From NCBI RefSeq assembly GCF_900103285.1, contig NZ_FNGS01000001.1:1-64000 (forward strand): a DNA stretch of 64,000 nucleotides, in the 5' to 3' direction. The translations under genes were made by a program, and so were the position numbers. A model generated the notes under the pieces. That model worked only from the letters and a program-made list of their open reading frames with translations. It searched no databases and was not told the DNA's origin. Below are positions 43,277-53,192 of the stretch, one piece after another; positions within the stretch are counted from its first letter, which is position 1, and each line of letters begins with the position of its first letter. The DNA comes from Siphonobacter aquaeclarae (GTDB lineage Bacteria > Bacteroidota > Bacteroidia > Cytophagales > Spirosomataceae).

Positions 43277-45540
43277 AAAAACGATATCTTTTTGTTACCG
43301 GCGCATTGCTGACTGCCCTTGGCGCAGCTGCGCAGCATACGCCCGTTCAGCCCTACAAGGGGTCAGAAGGCAAAACCCTGGCCGATACCCGGCAGTGGTG
43401 GCCTGAGCGGGCGAAGGCAGCCGGCCCGAACGTCGTCTGGATTTTGCTGGACGATGTAGGATTCGGCGCCATCAGTTCGTTCGGCGGCCTGATTCAGACA
43501 CCCGAACTGGACCGGCTCGCTCAAAACGGCCTCCGCTACACAAACTTCCATACGACGTCGATCTGCGCACCAACCCGCGCCGCGCTCCTCACCGGACGGA
43601 ACCATCACTCCGTTCACATGGGCCTGTTTCCGGAAAATGCAGTCGGCACTCCCGGGTACGATGCGCAGATTCCGTTTGAGCAGGGAACCGTCGCCGAAAT
43701 CCTGAAAGAAAACGGCTACAATACGTTCGCCCTCGGAAAATGGCACCTGACACCCCTGGCAGACCTGACACCTGCCGGGCCGTTTAACCGCTGGCCAACG
43801 GGCAGGGGCTTCGAGCATTTTTACGGATTCCCCTCACGCGGCAGCACCGACCAGTGGCACCCGGAGCTCTGGGAAGATACCCGCCGGGAGAAGGATCAAC
43901 AGGGCCGCCATCTCAACCAGCTTCTTGCCGACAAAGCCATCCACTACATCGGCGCGCAGAAATCCGCCAATCCGGACAAGCCTTTTTTCCTGTACCTGGC
44001 TACCGGCGCCGGCCACGCGCCTCATCAGGTCGCGAAGGAGTGGTCGGACCGCTACAAAGGCAAGTTTGACGGCGGCTGGGATAAATACCGGGAGGAGGTA
44101 CTGGCCAACCAGATTCGCCTGGGTATTGTCCCGAAAAACACGGTACTGCCGCCCCGTAACCCGGGGATCAAGGCATGGGACAGCCTTCCGGCAGACGAGA
44201 AAAAGCTGTTTGCCCGCTTCATGGAAGTATACGCCGGATTTTTGTCGTATACCGATTACGAAGTGGGGCGCGTTGTCCGCTACCTGGAGGAAATCGGGCA
44301 ACTGGACAATACGCTCATTTTTGTTTCGGTGGGAGATAACGGCGCGAGCAAGGAAGGGACTTTTGTCGGCGTTGTAAACAACTATGGAACAGACCTTTCG
44401 GAAGAAGAAAGACTCCGCCGGAACATCGCCGACATCGACCTCATCGGTACCGAATATGCCAAGGCCAACTATCCCCTCGGCTGGGCCGCAGCTACGAATA
44501 CCCCCTTCCGCCAATGGAAACAGGACGCGAATACCGAAGGCGGCACCCGTAATCCGCTGATTGTCCATTACCCGGCCCGCATCCGGGAGAAGGGCGGTAT
44601 CCGGAAGCAGTACAGCCACGTCAATGACCTGCTGCCTACGACACTCGAACTGGTTGGCGCACAAATCCCGGCATCCATCAACGGCTACCCCCAGCAGCCG
44701 CTGGAAGGGACGAGCCTGGCCTACAGCATCGACAATGCCTCGGCCAAAGACCGCCACACGCTGCAATACTATGAAATTCTGGGAACGCGGTCGGTCTACA
44801 AGGACGGCTGGAAAGCCGGTACCCTGCATGTCAAAGGTCAGGATTTTACGCAGGACAAATGGGAACTGCACCACATAGAGGAGGACTTCAATGAACTGCA
44901 CGATCTGGCCGCTGCCCAGCCGCAGAAACTTGCCGAACTGCGCGGGGTATTCGAAGCCGAAGCGGCCAAACGCCATATCTATCCCCTGAAAGACGGAACC
45001 ATACCGACCTTCGGCCCAACGGCTTACAAGGACCGGCAAACCCTGACGCTATACCCCGGCGGGTCGACCATCGTCGATATCGCGAATCCGCTCGCCGGTA
45101 AAAAGGCCTTCCGGATTGCGGCGGACGTGGAGATTCCGTCCCACGGCGCCGAAGGCGTCCTGCTCTCCCGCGGGGGCCGGGCGGGAGGGCTCAGCTTTTT
45201 CGTCAAAGACAAAGCGCTGTATTTTGCATACAACGTCGGCGATGGCGGCACGTTCGTCGTCCGCGCCGACCAACCGCTCGCTCCCGGCCGGCAATCGGTT
45301 CAGGCAGAGCTCGTTCCTGACGGCAAAGGCGGAACCCTCAGCCTCTCGGCCAACGGTAAACCTCTCGGATCCCGGGTACTTCCGCGGTTGTACGGGAACC
45401 TGTACCTTCACGAAGGACTGAATCTTGGATTCGACGACCTGACGCCTGTCACGGACGCGTATGTCGTGCCGTTTGCTTTCACCGGAACCCTGCACAAAGT
45501 CACGATCGACCTTCCGTCTCCCGAACAAAAAGGAAAATGA
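43273..45540 (+). CDS. Arylsulfatase 2 (paralogue of arylsulfatase 1)
   Basis: A 755-residue S1-type sulfatase. The start at 43273 overlaps the hydroxylase stop (ATGA) and opens a signal peptide ending in LGAAAQ; the longer frame has no signal. Motifs WILLDDVGFG, CAPTRAALLTGRNHHS, KWHLTPLADL and GDNGASKEG are intact, and a C-terminal concanavalin-like domain is present (GLSFFVKDKALYFAYNVG). It shares its whole domain order and most blocks with arylsulfatase 1, so the pair arose by duplication with the three-gene membrane cassette between them. Cys-type: it needs a formylglycine-generating enzyme, which is not encoded in this window. Confidence 0.93.
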   Translation: MKKRYLFVTGALLTALGAAAQHTPVQPYKGSEGKTLADTRQWWPERAKAAGPNVVWILLDDVGFGAISSFGGLIQTPELDRLAQNGLRYTNFHTTSICAPTRAALLTGRNHHSVHMGLFPENAVGTPGYDAQIPFEQGTVAEILKENGYNTFALGKWHLTPLADLTPAGPFNRWPTGRGFEHFYGFPSRGSTDQWHPELWEDTRREKDQQGRHLNQLLADKAIHYIGAQKSANPDKPFFLYLATGAGHAPHQVAKEWSDRYKGKFDGGWDKYREEVLANQIRLGIVPKNTVLPPRNPGIKAWDSLPADEKKLFARFMEVYAGFLSYTDYEVGRVVRYLEEIGQLDNTLIFVSVGDNGASKEGTFVGVVNNYGTDLSEEERLRRNIADIDLIGTEYAKANYPLGWAAATNTPFRQWKQDANTEGGTRNPLIVHYPARIREKGGIRKQYSHVNDLLPTTLELVGAQIPASINGYPQQPLEGTSLAYSIDNASAKDRHTLQYYEILGTRSVYKDGWKAGTLHVKGQDFTQDKWELHHIEEDFNELHDLAAAQPQKLAELRGVFEAEAAKRHIYPLKDGTIPTFGPTAYKDRQTLTLYPGGSTIVDIANPLAGKKAFRIAADVEIPSHGAEGVLLSRGGRAGGLSFFVKDKALYFAYNVGDGGTFVVRADQPLAPGRQSVQAELVPDGKGGTLSLSANGKPLGSRVLPRLYGNLYLHEGLNLGFDDLTPVTDAYVVPFAFTGTLHKVTIDLPSPEQKGK

Positions 45541-45608
45541 AGATCGCCGGGACTGTCCCATGCTGAATCAGAACTACCTGCCGGATCCAACCGGCCAACG
45601 GACACACT

Positions 45609-47405
45609 ATGTTACGACGATTGCTGATCACACTCTTGTTTCCCGTGTTTGCGGCGCAGGCCCAACACGATCGCCCGAATATCCTCTGGATCGTCAGCGA
45701 AGACAACGATCCGTTTCTGGGATGCTATGGCGACGCCTTCGCGACGACGCCCAACCTCGACCGGCTAGCATCGCAGGGGATACTGTTTGAAAACGCGTTT
45801 TCGACGGCGCCGGTCTGCGCGCCGTCCCGTAATACGCTGATTACCGGCATGTACCCGCCTGCGCTGGGCACCGAGCACATGCGGAGTACCTATCCCGTAC
45901 CGGCCTTCGTGAAGTTCTTTCCCAGATACCTTCGCGAAGCGGGATATTACACCACCAACAACGCGAAAAAGGACTATAACACGACGGATCAGCTGGAAGC
46001 GTGGGACGAATCCAGCGGGAAGGCGACCTATAAAAACCGGCCGGAGGGAAAGCCGTTTTTCGCTGTATTTAACCTGAATGTTTCGCATGAAAGCTCACTG
46101 CATGAGCCATTGCCGACGCTGAAACACGATCCGGAAAAAGTCCCGCTGCCTCCCTACCACCCGGCTACCAACGAGCTGAAGCACGACTGGGCGCAGTACT
46201 ACGACAAAATTCAGACCATGGACGAGCAGGCGGGCAAGCTCCTCGCCGAACTGGAAGAGGCTGGCCTGGCCGACAATACCATCGTTTTTTACTACAGCGA
46301 TAACGGCGGGGTGCTGGCCCGCAGCAAGCGGTTTATGTATGAATCAGGACTGCGTGTTCCGCTGATTGTCCGTTTCCCGAAAAAATATGCCCACCTCGCT
46401 CCGCAGGGGGCAGGTACCCGGACGGATCGGCTGGTGACGTTTCTGGATTTCGCGCCGACGGTACTTTCCCTGGCGGGCCTTCCCGTTCCGGCTTATTTTC
46501 AGGGAAAGGCTTTTCTGGGGAAAGAACGGCAGCCGGAAGTACCATATGTCTTTGGTTTCCGGGGACGTATGGACGAGCGGATTGACTTTTCCCGTTCGGT
46601 GCGTGACAAACGTTTCCGGTACATCCGCAACTACCTGCCGCACAAAATCTATGGTCAGCACCTGGAATACCTCTGGCGCGCGCCGTCGGTACGCTCCTGG
46701 GAAGCCGAGTACAAGGCTGGCCGGCTGAATGAAATACAATCCCGTTTCTGGAAGGAAAAGTCGTCGGAAGAGCTCTACGATGTTGCCGCCGATCCGCACA
46801 ACATCCGGAACCTCGCCGATAACCCCGCCTATCGGAAAGACCTGCTTCGCTTGCGGAAAGCCAATGACAACCAGGCGCTTTCCGGGAAAGACGTCGGGTT
46901 CATTCCCGAAGCGATCCTCGCAACCATAGCCGAAAAACAGCCTTTGTACGACTATGCCCGCAGCGGGCAGTATGACGCCGCGAAAATCATCCGCATTGCC
47001 GGTATCGCTTCGGATCGCAAAGCCGATCCGGCGCCGCTGAGAGCGGCATTGGGCGACAAAGATCCGGTAGTCCGGTACTGGGCAGCGACTGGCGCGACAA
47101 TCCATCGCGATAAAGCCGCTGAAAAACAGCTTCTTCCCCTTCTTTCAGATCCGGAGGCCGCCGTGCGGATTGCCGCTGCCGAAGCCCTGTTTCACCTCGG
47201 CCGGAAAGACGAAGCGCTGACTACCCTCACGGAAGCGCTGAAGGACCCCGTGCGACCGGCCCGTCTGCAGGCCCTGAACGTCCTCGAAACCCTGGGAGAC
47301 GCCGCCCGGGTCGCGCTGCCTGTTGCGCAGACGCTCACGGGCGGTCCGGCCGACAACTACGATTCCCGCGCAGCCAAAACGTTACTCGAACACCTGAAAA
47401 AATGA
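45609..47405 (+). CDS. Sulfatase 3 with C-terminal HEAT-like repeats
   Basis: A 598-residue sulfatase. Signal peptide ending FAAQAQ, metal site LWIVSEDNDPFLGCYG, formylglycine motif CAPSRNTLITGMYPP and VFYYSDNGGVLARSKR. The last ~130 residues contain alternating helices resembling HEAT repeats (LSDPEAAVRIAAAEALFHLG, PARLQALNVLETLG), a feature of one S1 sulfatase subgroup related to N-sulfoglucosamine sulfohydrolases. The substrate is not certain. It starts 68 bases after arylsulfatase 2 and overlaps the next sulfatase by ATGA. Confidence 0.9.
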   Translation: MLRRLLITLLFPVFAAQAQHDRPNILWIVSEDNDPFLGCYGDAFATTPNLDRLASQGILFENAFSTAPVCAPSRNTLITGMYPPALGTEHMRSTYPVPAFVKFFPRYLREAGYYTTNNAKKDYNTTDQLEAWDESSGKATYKNRPEGKPFFAVFNLNVSHESSLHEPLPTLKHDPEKVPLPPYHPATNELKHDWAQYYDKIQTMDEQAGKLLAELEEAGLADNTIVFYYSDNGGVLARSKRFMYESGLRVPLIVRFPKKYAHLAPQGAGTRTDRLVTFLDFAPTVLSLAGLPVPAYFQGKAFLGKERQPEVPYVFGFRGRMDERIDFSRSVRDKRFRYIRNYLPHKIYGQHLEYLWRAPSVRSWEAEYKAGRLNEIQSRFWKEKSSEELYDVAADPHNIRNLADNPAYRKDLLRLRKANDNQALSGKDVGFIPEAILATIAEKQPLYDYARSGQYDAAKIIRIAGIASDRKADPAPLRAALGDKDPVVRYWAATGATIHRDKAAEKQLLPLLSDPEAAVRIAAAEALFHLGRKDEALTTLTEALKDPVRPARLQALNVLETLGDAARVALPVAQTLTGGPADNYDSRAAKTLLEHLKK

Positions 47406-48859
47406 AACGCTACTCTGCCTTTCTCCTCCTTTGGATAGGGGGGCTGGGCGCGGCCTTTGGTCAGACAAGGCCCGCCACCCCCAATATCCTCCTTATTTAT
47501 ACGGATGACCAACGTTACGATGCCCTCAGCGTCGTGCAGCAGGAACAGGGCGCGGCCGCACGCTTTCCCTGGTTCCGGACACCGAACCTCGATCGCCTCG
47601 CGCAGGAAGGGGTTCGGTTCCGGAATGCCTTTGTCGTCAATTCGTTGTGCTCGCCGAGCCGGTCGACCATGCTCAACGGCCGCTACAACCACCTCAACGG
47701 CATCGCCAACAACCACACCCCGCTGACGGATACGACCATTACCTATGCCACCGAACTCCGCAAGGCCGGGTACCGGACGGCCTTCTTCGGCAAGTGGCAC
47801 ATGGGCAATGAAAAGGGTAAGCGCCCGGGATTCGATTATTCCTTCAGCTTCATCGGTCAGGGAAGGTACCAGGATTGCCCGTTCGAGGAAAACGGCCAGC
47901 CGGTACAGACGCAGGGATGGGTAGACGACGTCTCCACCACGCATGCCATCGACTACCTGCAGCAACACCGCAAAGGGCCGTTTTTCCTGGCGCTGGGCTT
48001 CAAATCCGGGCACGGGCCGTTTCAGCCTGCCGCGCGGAATGCCGAAGCCTATGCCGATGCCGTCCTGACACAGCCGGACAACGAACTCGAATCCGCGCCG
48101 TACCGTGGTAAAGTGGAAACCGGCCGGAAAAATGCGGCTGCCGCAACCCCAACCGGGAACTGGACCGAGAAAAACGATAAGAAAATCCGCGACTATTTCC
48201 GCACGCTGAAAGGCGTGGATGAGAACATCGGGCGGGTACTACAGGCGCTGGATTCCCTGAAAATCAGTGACAATACGGTGATTGTCTTTACGAGCGATAA
48301 TGGCTTTTTCTTCGGAGAACACAGTCTCGCCGACAAACGGGCCGCTTACGAAGATGCCATCCGCGTGCCCCTCCTCGTCCGGTATCCGGCGCGGTTCCGC
48401 CCGGGAAAACGCATCGACAAACTGGTATTGAACCTGGACATCGCGCCGACGATCCTCGACCTGGCAGGCGTGAAAGCGCCGGCATCGTTCCAGGGCAAAA
48501 GCTGGGTACCCCTGGCAGAAGACAAGCCGGCGGCCTGGCGCACGTCGTTTCTCTATGAATACTTCTACGAAAACGGTTTCAATACCCCCACGATCAAGGC
48601 CGTACGAACCGAAAACAGCAAGCTGATTCTGTACCCGGGACAGGAAGACTGGTCGGAACTGTACGACCTCCGCGCCGATCCCCGGGAAAAGAAAAACCTG
48701 TACTCTACTGCTGAAGGAGCGAAGCTCAAAACGGCTCTCACCAAAGAAATAAGCACACTGGAAAAAGCCACCGGCTACACGGATCCCGCCTATGCCGATC
48801 CGAAGCCGGTAGATGCCCAGGGCCGGTACATTCCCCCCAAAACGGAAACACTTCCATGA
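47402..48859 (+). CDS. Sulfatase 4
   Basis: A 485-residue sulfatase with a short signal peptide (GGLGAAFGQ). Motifs ILLIYTDDQRYDAL, CSPSRSTMLNGRYNHLNG, FFGKWHMGNE and VFTSDNGFFFGEH are intact. The N-acetylglucosamine-6-sulfatase/mucin-desulfating type is the nearest recognisable group, judged from the NGRYNHLNG extension and the C-terminal FLYEYFYENGFNTPTIKAVR block. It has 4-bp overlaps with both neighbours, showing strict co-translation. Confidence 0.9.
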   Translation: MKRYSAFLLLWIGGLGAAFGQTRPATPNILLIYTDDQRYDALSVVQQEQGAAARFPWFRTPNLDRLAQEGVRFRNAFVVNSLCSPSRSTMLNGRYNHLNGIANNHTPLTDTTITYATELRKAGYRTAFFGKWHMGNEKGKRPGFDYSFSFIGQGRYQDCPFEENGQPVQTQGWVDDVSTTHAIDYLQQHRKGPFFLALGFKSGHGPFQPAARNAEAYADAVLTQPDNELESAPYRGKVETGRKNAAAATPTGNWTEKNDKKIRDYFRTLKGVDENIGRVLQALDSLKISDNTVIVFTSDNGFFFGEHSLADKRAAYEDAIRVPLLVRYPARFRPGKRIDKLVLNLDIAPTILDLAGVKAPASFQGKSWVPLAEDKPAAWRTSFLYEYFYENGFNTPTIKAVRTENSKLILYPGQEDWSELYDLRADPREKKNLYSTAEGAKLKTALTKEISTLEKATGYTDPAYADPKPVDAQGRYIPPKTETLP

Positions 48860-50448
48860 AAAAATGCCTGCTCGGGCTGCTCCTGCTGGCTTCCGGCGCG
48901 ACTTTCGCCCAGAAAAAAGCCGAGCGCCCCAATATTATTCTGGTGATGGTCGACGACCTGGGCTTCTCCGATTTCGGCGCCTATGGCTCAGAAATCCGGA
49001 CGCCGACAATCGACCGGCTTGCCGCCGAGGGCCTCCGCCTGCGGGAGTTTTACAATAATTCCATTTGCGCGCCGACGCGGGCGTCGCTCATCACCGGGCA
49101 GTACCCGCACAAGGCCGGGGTGGGGTATTTCAACGTCAACCTCGGGCTGCCGGCCTACCAGGGCTGGCTCAACCGGGAGTCGCTTACCTTCGGCGAAGTG
49201 CTGAAGCAGGCCGGGTATACGACGTTTCTTTCGGGGAAATGGCACGTTGGGAACGATAGTCTCTACTGGCCCAATCAGCGCGGTTTTGACCGGTTTTACG
49301 GGTTTATCGGCGGAGCGAGCAACTATTACGACATCCATCCGTACACCGAAAAGGTACCACCCGTCGAACTCGTCGAAAACAACCGCCGCCTGAACCTGGA
49401 GCCCGGCAAGTACCTGACAGATGAGATCACCGGTCACGCGATTTCCTACATCCGGGAGGCGAAAGACAAGCCATTCTTCCTCTACCTGGCCTATAATGCG
49501 CCACACTGGCCCTTGCAGGCGCCGGCCGAGGATATCGCCCGGTACAAGGGCCGGTATGCCATTGGCTGGGACTCGCTCCGGCAGGAACGCCTGACCCGGC
49601 AGATTCGCCTGGGTATTGCCGATCCGAAGCAGGCTGTTGCCGCCCGGGATCCGGAAGTGGTGGAATGGCAAAGCCTTACCTATGACGAGCAGCAGCTCTG
49701 GCAACGGAAGATGGAAGTATACGCTGCCATGGTGGATCGCGTTGATCAGAACCTGGCACGTCTTCTCGGAGAATTGCAGCGCCTGAAAAAAGACAAAAAC
49801 ACGCTGATCGTACTGATTTCTGACAATGGCGCCCAGGGCGGGTTGAATCAGACCGGTCGCCGCCGCCCGCGCAATTCCGGCCCGATCGGGTCGTCGGGAT
49901 CGTACGATTACCAGGAACAGAACTGGGCGTACGTCTCCAATACGCCATTCCGCAACTACAAAGCCACACCGTATGAAGGCGGAATCAGCGCGCCGTTTAT
50001 CGCCTGGTATCCCGGAAAAATCAAAGCCGGGACGATTGCCAAAGGAACCGGCCACCTGATTGACCTCGCACCGACGTTTTACGACCTGGCCGGGGCAACC
50101 TACCCAACCGCATTCAACGGCGTCAAAACCCATGCACTACCGGGCAAAAGCCTGAAAAACCTGCTGCTCGACGGAGCGCCGCTCCCGGGCGAACGACCCC
50201 TTTTCTGGGAGCGGGCCGGTAACCGGGCCGTCAGGAAGGGCAAGTGGAAAGTAGTCTCAATTTTCCCACAAAACCGCTGGCAACTGTTTGATATCGAGAC
50301 GGATCGCGGGGAGACGACCGACGTCGCCGCGCAACACCCCGACATCGTGAAAGACCTCGACGCCGAGTATGAACGCTGGGCGGTGCAGAATGATGTCGAG
50401 AAATACGAAAAATTACGTCCCCAAACCCCCGGCCGCCGAATCGAATGA
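48856..50448 (+). CDS. Arylsulfatase 5
   Basis: A 530-residue AtsA-like sulfatase: signal peptide ending GATFAQ, metal site ILVMVDDLGFSDFGAYG, formylglycine motif CAPTRASLITGQYPHKAG, KWHVGNDSLYW, ISDNGAQGGLNQTG and the C-terminal HLIDLAPTFYDLAGATYP block. It is a tandem duplicate of the next gene: block order and much of the wording are the same (for example LAYNAPHWPLQAPAEDIARY here and LAYTAPHWPLQALPEDIARY there). ATGA overlaps occur at both ends. Confidence 0.92.
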   Translation: MKKCLLGLLLLASGATFAQKKAERPNIILVMVDDLGFSDFGAYGSEIRTPTIDRLAAEGLRLREFYNNSICAPTRASLITGQYPHKAGVGYFNVNLGLPAYQGWLNRESLTFGEVLKQAGYTTFLSGKWHVGNDSLYWPNQRGFDRFYGFIGGASNYYDIHPYTEKVPPVELVENNRRLNLEPGKYLTDEITGHAISYIREAKDKPFFLYLAYNAPHWPLQAPAEDIARYKGRYAIGWDSLRQERLTRQIRLGIADPKQAVAARDPEVVEWQSLTYDEQQLWQRKMEVYAAMVDRVDQNLARLLGELQRLKKDKNTLIVLISDNGAQGGLNQTGRRRPRNSGPIGSSGSYDYQEQNWAYVSNTPFRNYKATPYEGGISAPFIAWYPGKIKAGTIAKGTGHLIDLAPTFYDLAGATYPTAFNGVKTHALPGKSLKNLLLDGAPLPGERPLFWERAGNRAVRKGKWKVVSIFPQNRWQLFDIETDRGETTDVAAQHPDIVKDLDAEYERWAVQNDVEKYEKLRPQTPGRRIE

Positions 50449-52088
50449 ACTACCTGAAGATACTCATTGCCCTGACGCTTCTCACCGGGCAGCAGGCCCT
50501 GGCACAGTCCCGCAAACCCAATATTATCCTGATTCTGGTGGACGACATGGGCTACTCGGACCTCGGCGCATACGGCTCCGAAATCCGCACGCCTCACATC
50601 GATCGTCTGGCCCGGGAGGGCCTGAAACTGAAGGAGTTTTACAATAATTCCATCTGTGCGCCGACGCGTGCCTCACTCATCACCGGCCAGTATGCCCACA
50701 AGGCCGGCATCGGCTACTTCGATGTGAACCTGGGCCAGCCTGCGTATCAGGGATTTCTGAACCGGGAATCGCTGACGTTTGGCGAGGTACTCCGGGAAGC
50801 CGGGTACTCAACGCTGCTTTCGGGGAAATGGCACGTCGGAAAGGATAGTCTCTCCTGGCCGAAACAGCGGGGATTTGACCGGTTTTACGGGATTCTCGGC
50901 GGCGGAGCCAACTACTTTGATGCCGGTCCGCTTGCAACGGGCAGGCCGTCGCCGGTGACACTGCTGGAAGACAACCTGCGTATCCGGCCGGAACCGGGTT
51001 CCTACTATTTCACCGATGAAATTACCCGGCATGCGGTCCAGTTTCTTGACGAGCAGCAGAAGGAGGACAGGCCCTTTTTCCTTTACCTCGCCTATACCGC
51101 GCCGCACTGGCCGTTGCAGGCCCTGCCCGAAGATATCGCCCGGTACCGTGGCAGGTATGACGCCGGCTGGGATGCCATCCGTAAGGAGCGTCTAGCGCGC
51201 CAGGTGCAGTTGGGGATTATTTCTCCGGAGCAGGCAAAAGCAGCCGCTGAGCGTGATGCCGAAATTCCGGATTGGGATAACCTGACATTCGAAGAAAAAC
51301 AGCTCTGGAAGGCGAAAATGGAGGTATACGCCGCTATGCTGGATCGCGCGGATCAGGGAATCGGCACGGTACTGGAGAAAGTACGTCAACTGAAAAAGGA
51401 TGACAATACGCTCGTATTGTTTCTCTCGGATAATGGCGCACCGGCCGAGGACGTCGCCCACTGGGGTAACCGCGCCGGCCGGAATACAGGTCCGGTAGGA
51501 ACGGCCGGTTCGTTCGAAGCGCAGGGGAAAAACTGGTCGTACGTCTCGAATACGCCATTCCGTTCGTTCAAGTCGTTCGCTTACGAAGGCGGAATCCGGA
51601 CGCCGTTTGTCGCCTGGTTTCCGGGAAAGATACCGGCAGGACGCCTCGAGCGGGGCACCGGCCACCTGATCGATATCGCGCCGACGCTGTATGAAGTCGC
51701 GGGAGCGAAGTATCCTCTTGATTTTCAGGGAAAAAGAACCAATACCCTTCCCGGAAAAAGCCTCACGGGGCTGCTCTTCGGCTCCGGCGGATGGAACGAT
51801 CAGCGGCCACTGTTCTGGGAATGGGCCGGAAACCGGGCCGTGCGCCGCGGCAAGTGGAAGCTGGTGTCGATCTACCCGTCGTATCAGTGGGAACTGTACG
51901 ACCTGGACCAGGACCCGGGCGAAACGCGCAACGTCGCGCAGCGGAACAGCAACCTGGTCGACGAGCTGTCCCTGCTCTATTTTCAATGGGCGAAAGAAAA
52001 CGACGTCGTCGACTACGACAAAATCAAGCCGAAACAACCGCTTCTTCCTGTCCCTAAAAAGCCTGCTACCGGCAGCCGAAACTTCTGA
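50445..52088 (+). CDS. Arylsulfatase 6 (tandem duplicate of arylsulfatase 5)
   Basis: A 547-residue AtsA-like sulfatase with signal peptide ending QQALAQ, ILILVDDMGYSDLGAYG, CAPTRASLITGQYAHKAG, KWHVGKDSLSW and FLSDNGAPAEDVAHWG. It differs from its neighbour mainly in the region around GGGANYFDAGPLATGRPSP, near the entrance of the active site, so the two may prefer different sulfate positions on related substrates. It ends 5 bases before the interrupted propeller gene. Confidence 0.92.
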   Translation: MNYLKILIALTLLTGQQALAQSRKPNIILILVDDMGYSDLGAYGSEIRTPHIDRLAREGLKLKEFYNNSICAPTRASLITGQYAHKAGIGYFDVNLGQPAYQGFLNRESLTFGEVLREAGYSTLLSGKWHVGKDSLSWPKQRGFDRFYGILGGGANYFDAGPLATGRPSPVTLLEDNLRIRPEPGSYYFTDEITRHAVQFLDEQQKEDRPFFLYLAYTAPHWPLQALPEDIARYRGRYDAGWDAIRKERLARQVQLGIISPEQAKAAAERDAEIPDWDNLTFEEKQLWKAKMEVYAAMLDRADQGIGTVLEKVRQLKKDDNTLVLFLSDNGAPAEDVAHWGNRAGRNTGPVGTAGSFEAQGKNWSYVSNTPFRSFKSFAYEGGIRTPFVAWFPGKIPAGRLERGTGHLIDIAPTLYEVAGAKYPLDFQGKRTNTLPGKSLTGLLFGSGGWNDQRPLFWEWAGNRAVRRGKWKLVSIYPSYQWELYDLDQDPGETRNVAQRNSNLVDELSLLYFQWAKENDVVDYDKIKPKQPLLPVPKKPATGSRNF

Positions 52089-52093
52089 TACGC

Positions 52094-53089
52094 ATGAAAA
52101 AATTGCTTCCGGTGGTATTCGCGCTGATTGCGACGGGCGCTTTTGCCCAGCGAATCACCTTCCGCCGCTTCGCGGATAACCCCATTATCCGGCCCGAACA
52201 GCTGCCGGGTACCGATGGGGAAAACATCAACGGCCCTAGCCTGATCCGGGTGCCTGACTGGCTGCCGGGAAAGCTCGGAAAGTACTACCTCTATTTTGCG
52301 CATCACAACGGGCATTACATCCGGCTGGCCTATGCCGATGATCTCAAAGGTCCCTGGAAGATTCACGAACCCGGCACCCTCCGCCTGGACGAGTGCGCCT
52401 GCAAAGGTGAACCCGGTGATTTGCTGGGAAAGAGCAAGCATATCGCGTCGCCGGATGTATTTGTGGATGAGGCGAACCGGCAGCTCGTCATGTATTTCCA
52501 TTGCCCGATCTACGCGTCAGGCGACAAAGGAAAAAAAGCCAGCTATACGCAGCTGACACTTCGGGGTACTTCCGGTGACGGCCTCCGTTTCAGGGCGGAT
52601 ACGACCCGGCTGGGTGAATCCTATTTCCGGGTATTTGAGTGGAAAGGGGCCTTTTATGCGCTGTCCCGGCTGGGGGTTCTGCACCGGTCTCCGGACGGCA
52701 TCGCACGGTTTGAAAAGGGCCACAATCCTTTTGATAAAATCCAGCATCCGTCTACGCTGCGCCATGCGGCGCTCTACCGCAAGGGCGACCGGCTCTGGGT
52801 ATTTTACAGCCGCATCGGCGACACGCCCGAACAGATTTATGCTTCGGTGATACCCCTGACAGGCGACTGGACAACCTGGACGCCCTCCCCGCCGCAGCCG
52901 GTTGCGCTACCGGAAAAAGACTACTAAGGTGCAGATTTGCCGCTTGCCGCATCGAAAGAAGGCCTGTCGTTGCAGCGGGTCCGGCAACTACGGGACCCGT
53001 ATGTGTTTGGGGAAAACGGGAAGTTATACCTGCTGTATTCCGTCGCCGGCGAGAAAGGAATTGCCATCGGCGAGCTGACGGTCGACTGA
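52094..53089 (+). pseudogene. Exported five-bladed-propeller (GH43-like) protein gene interrupted by one in-frame stop
   Basis: The frame opens with a signal peptide (ALIATGAFAQ) and continues as a beta-propeller of the GH43/GH32-like type (IRLAYADDLKGPWKIHEPGT, GKSKHIASPDVFVDEANRQL, GDRLWVFYSRIGDTPEQIYA). At codon 278 (52925-52927) it meets TAA. The same frame then continues without interruption to TGA at 53087-53089, reading GADLPLAASKEG and RQLRDPYVFGENGKLYLLYS. That is the expected last blade and closing strand of such a propeller. One G-to-T change (GAA to TAA) explains it. Either the gene recently lost its last blade, the stop is read through, or it is a sequence error. A catalytic role is not proven; a sugar-binding propeller is possible. 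Confidence 0.85.
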
Positions 53090-53192
53090 TACCAAAGTTG
53101 TTTTCAATCTGGCTGAAAAATAATAACCTATTAAATCTATAGATAAACAAGTTTTAACAAGTTTCTTTGTCGAACGAAAAAACACGATCCGC

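Noticed and set aside
52925-52927. Programmed recoding of the in-frame TAA
   Set aside because: UAA is not used for selenocysteine or pyrrolysine and no recoding signal is evident; mutation or sequence error is simpler.
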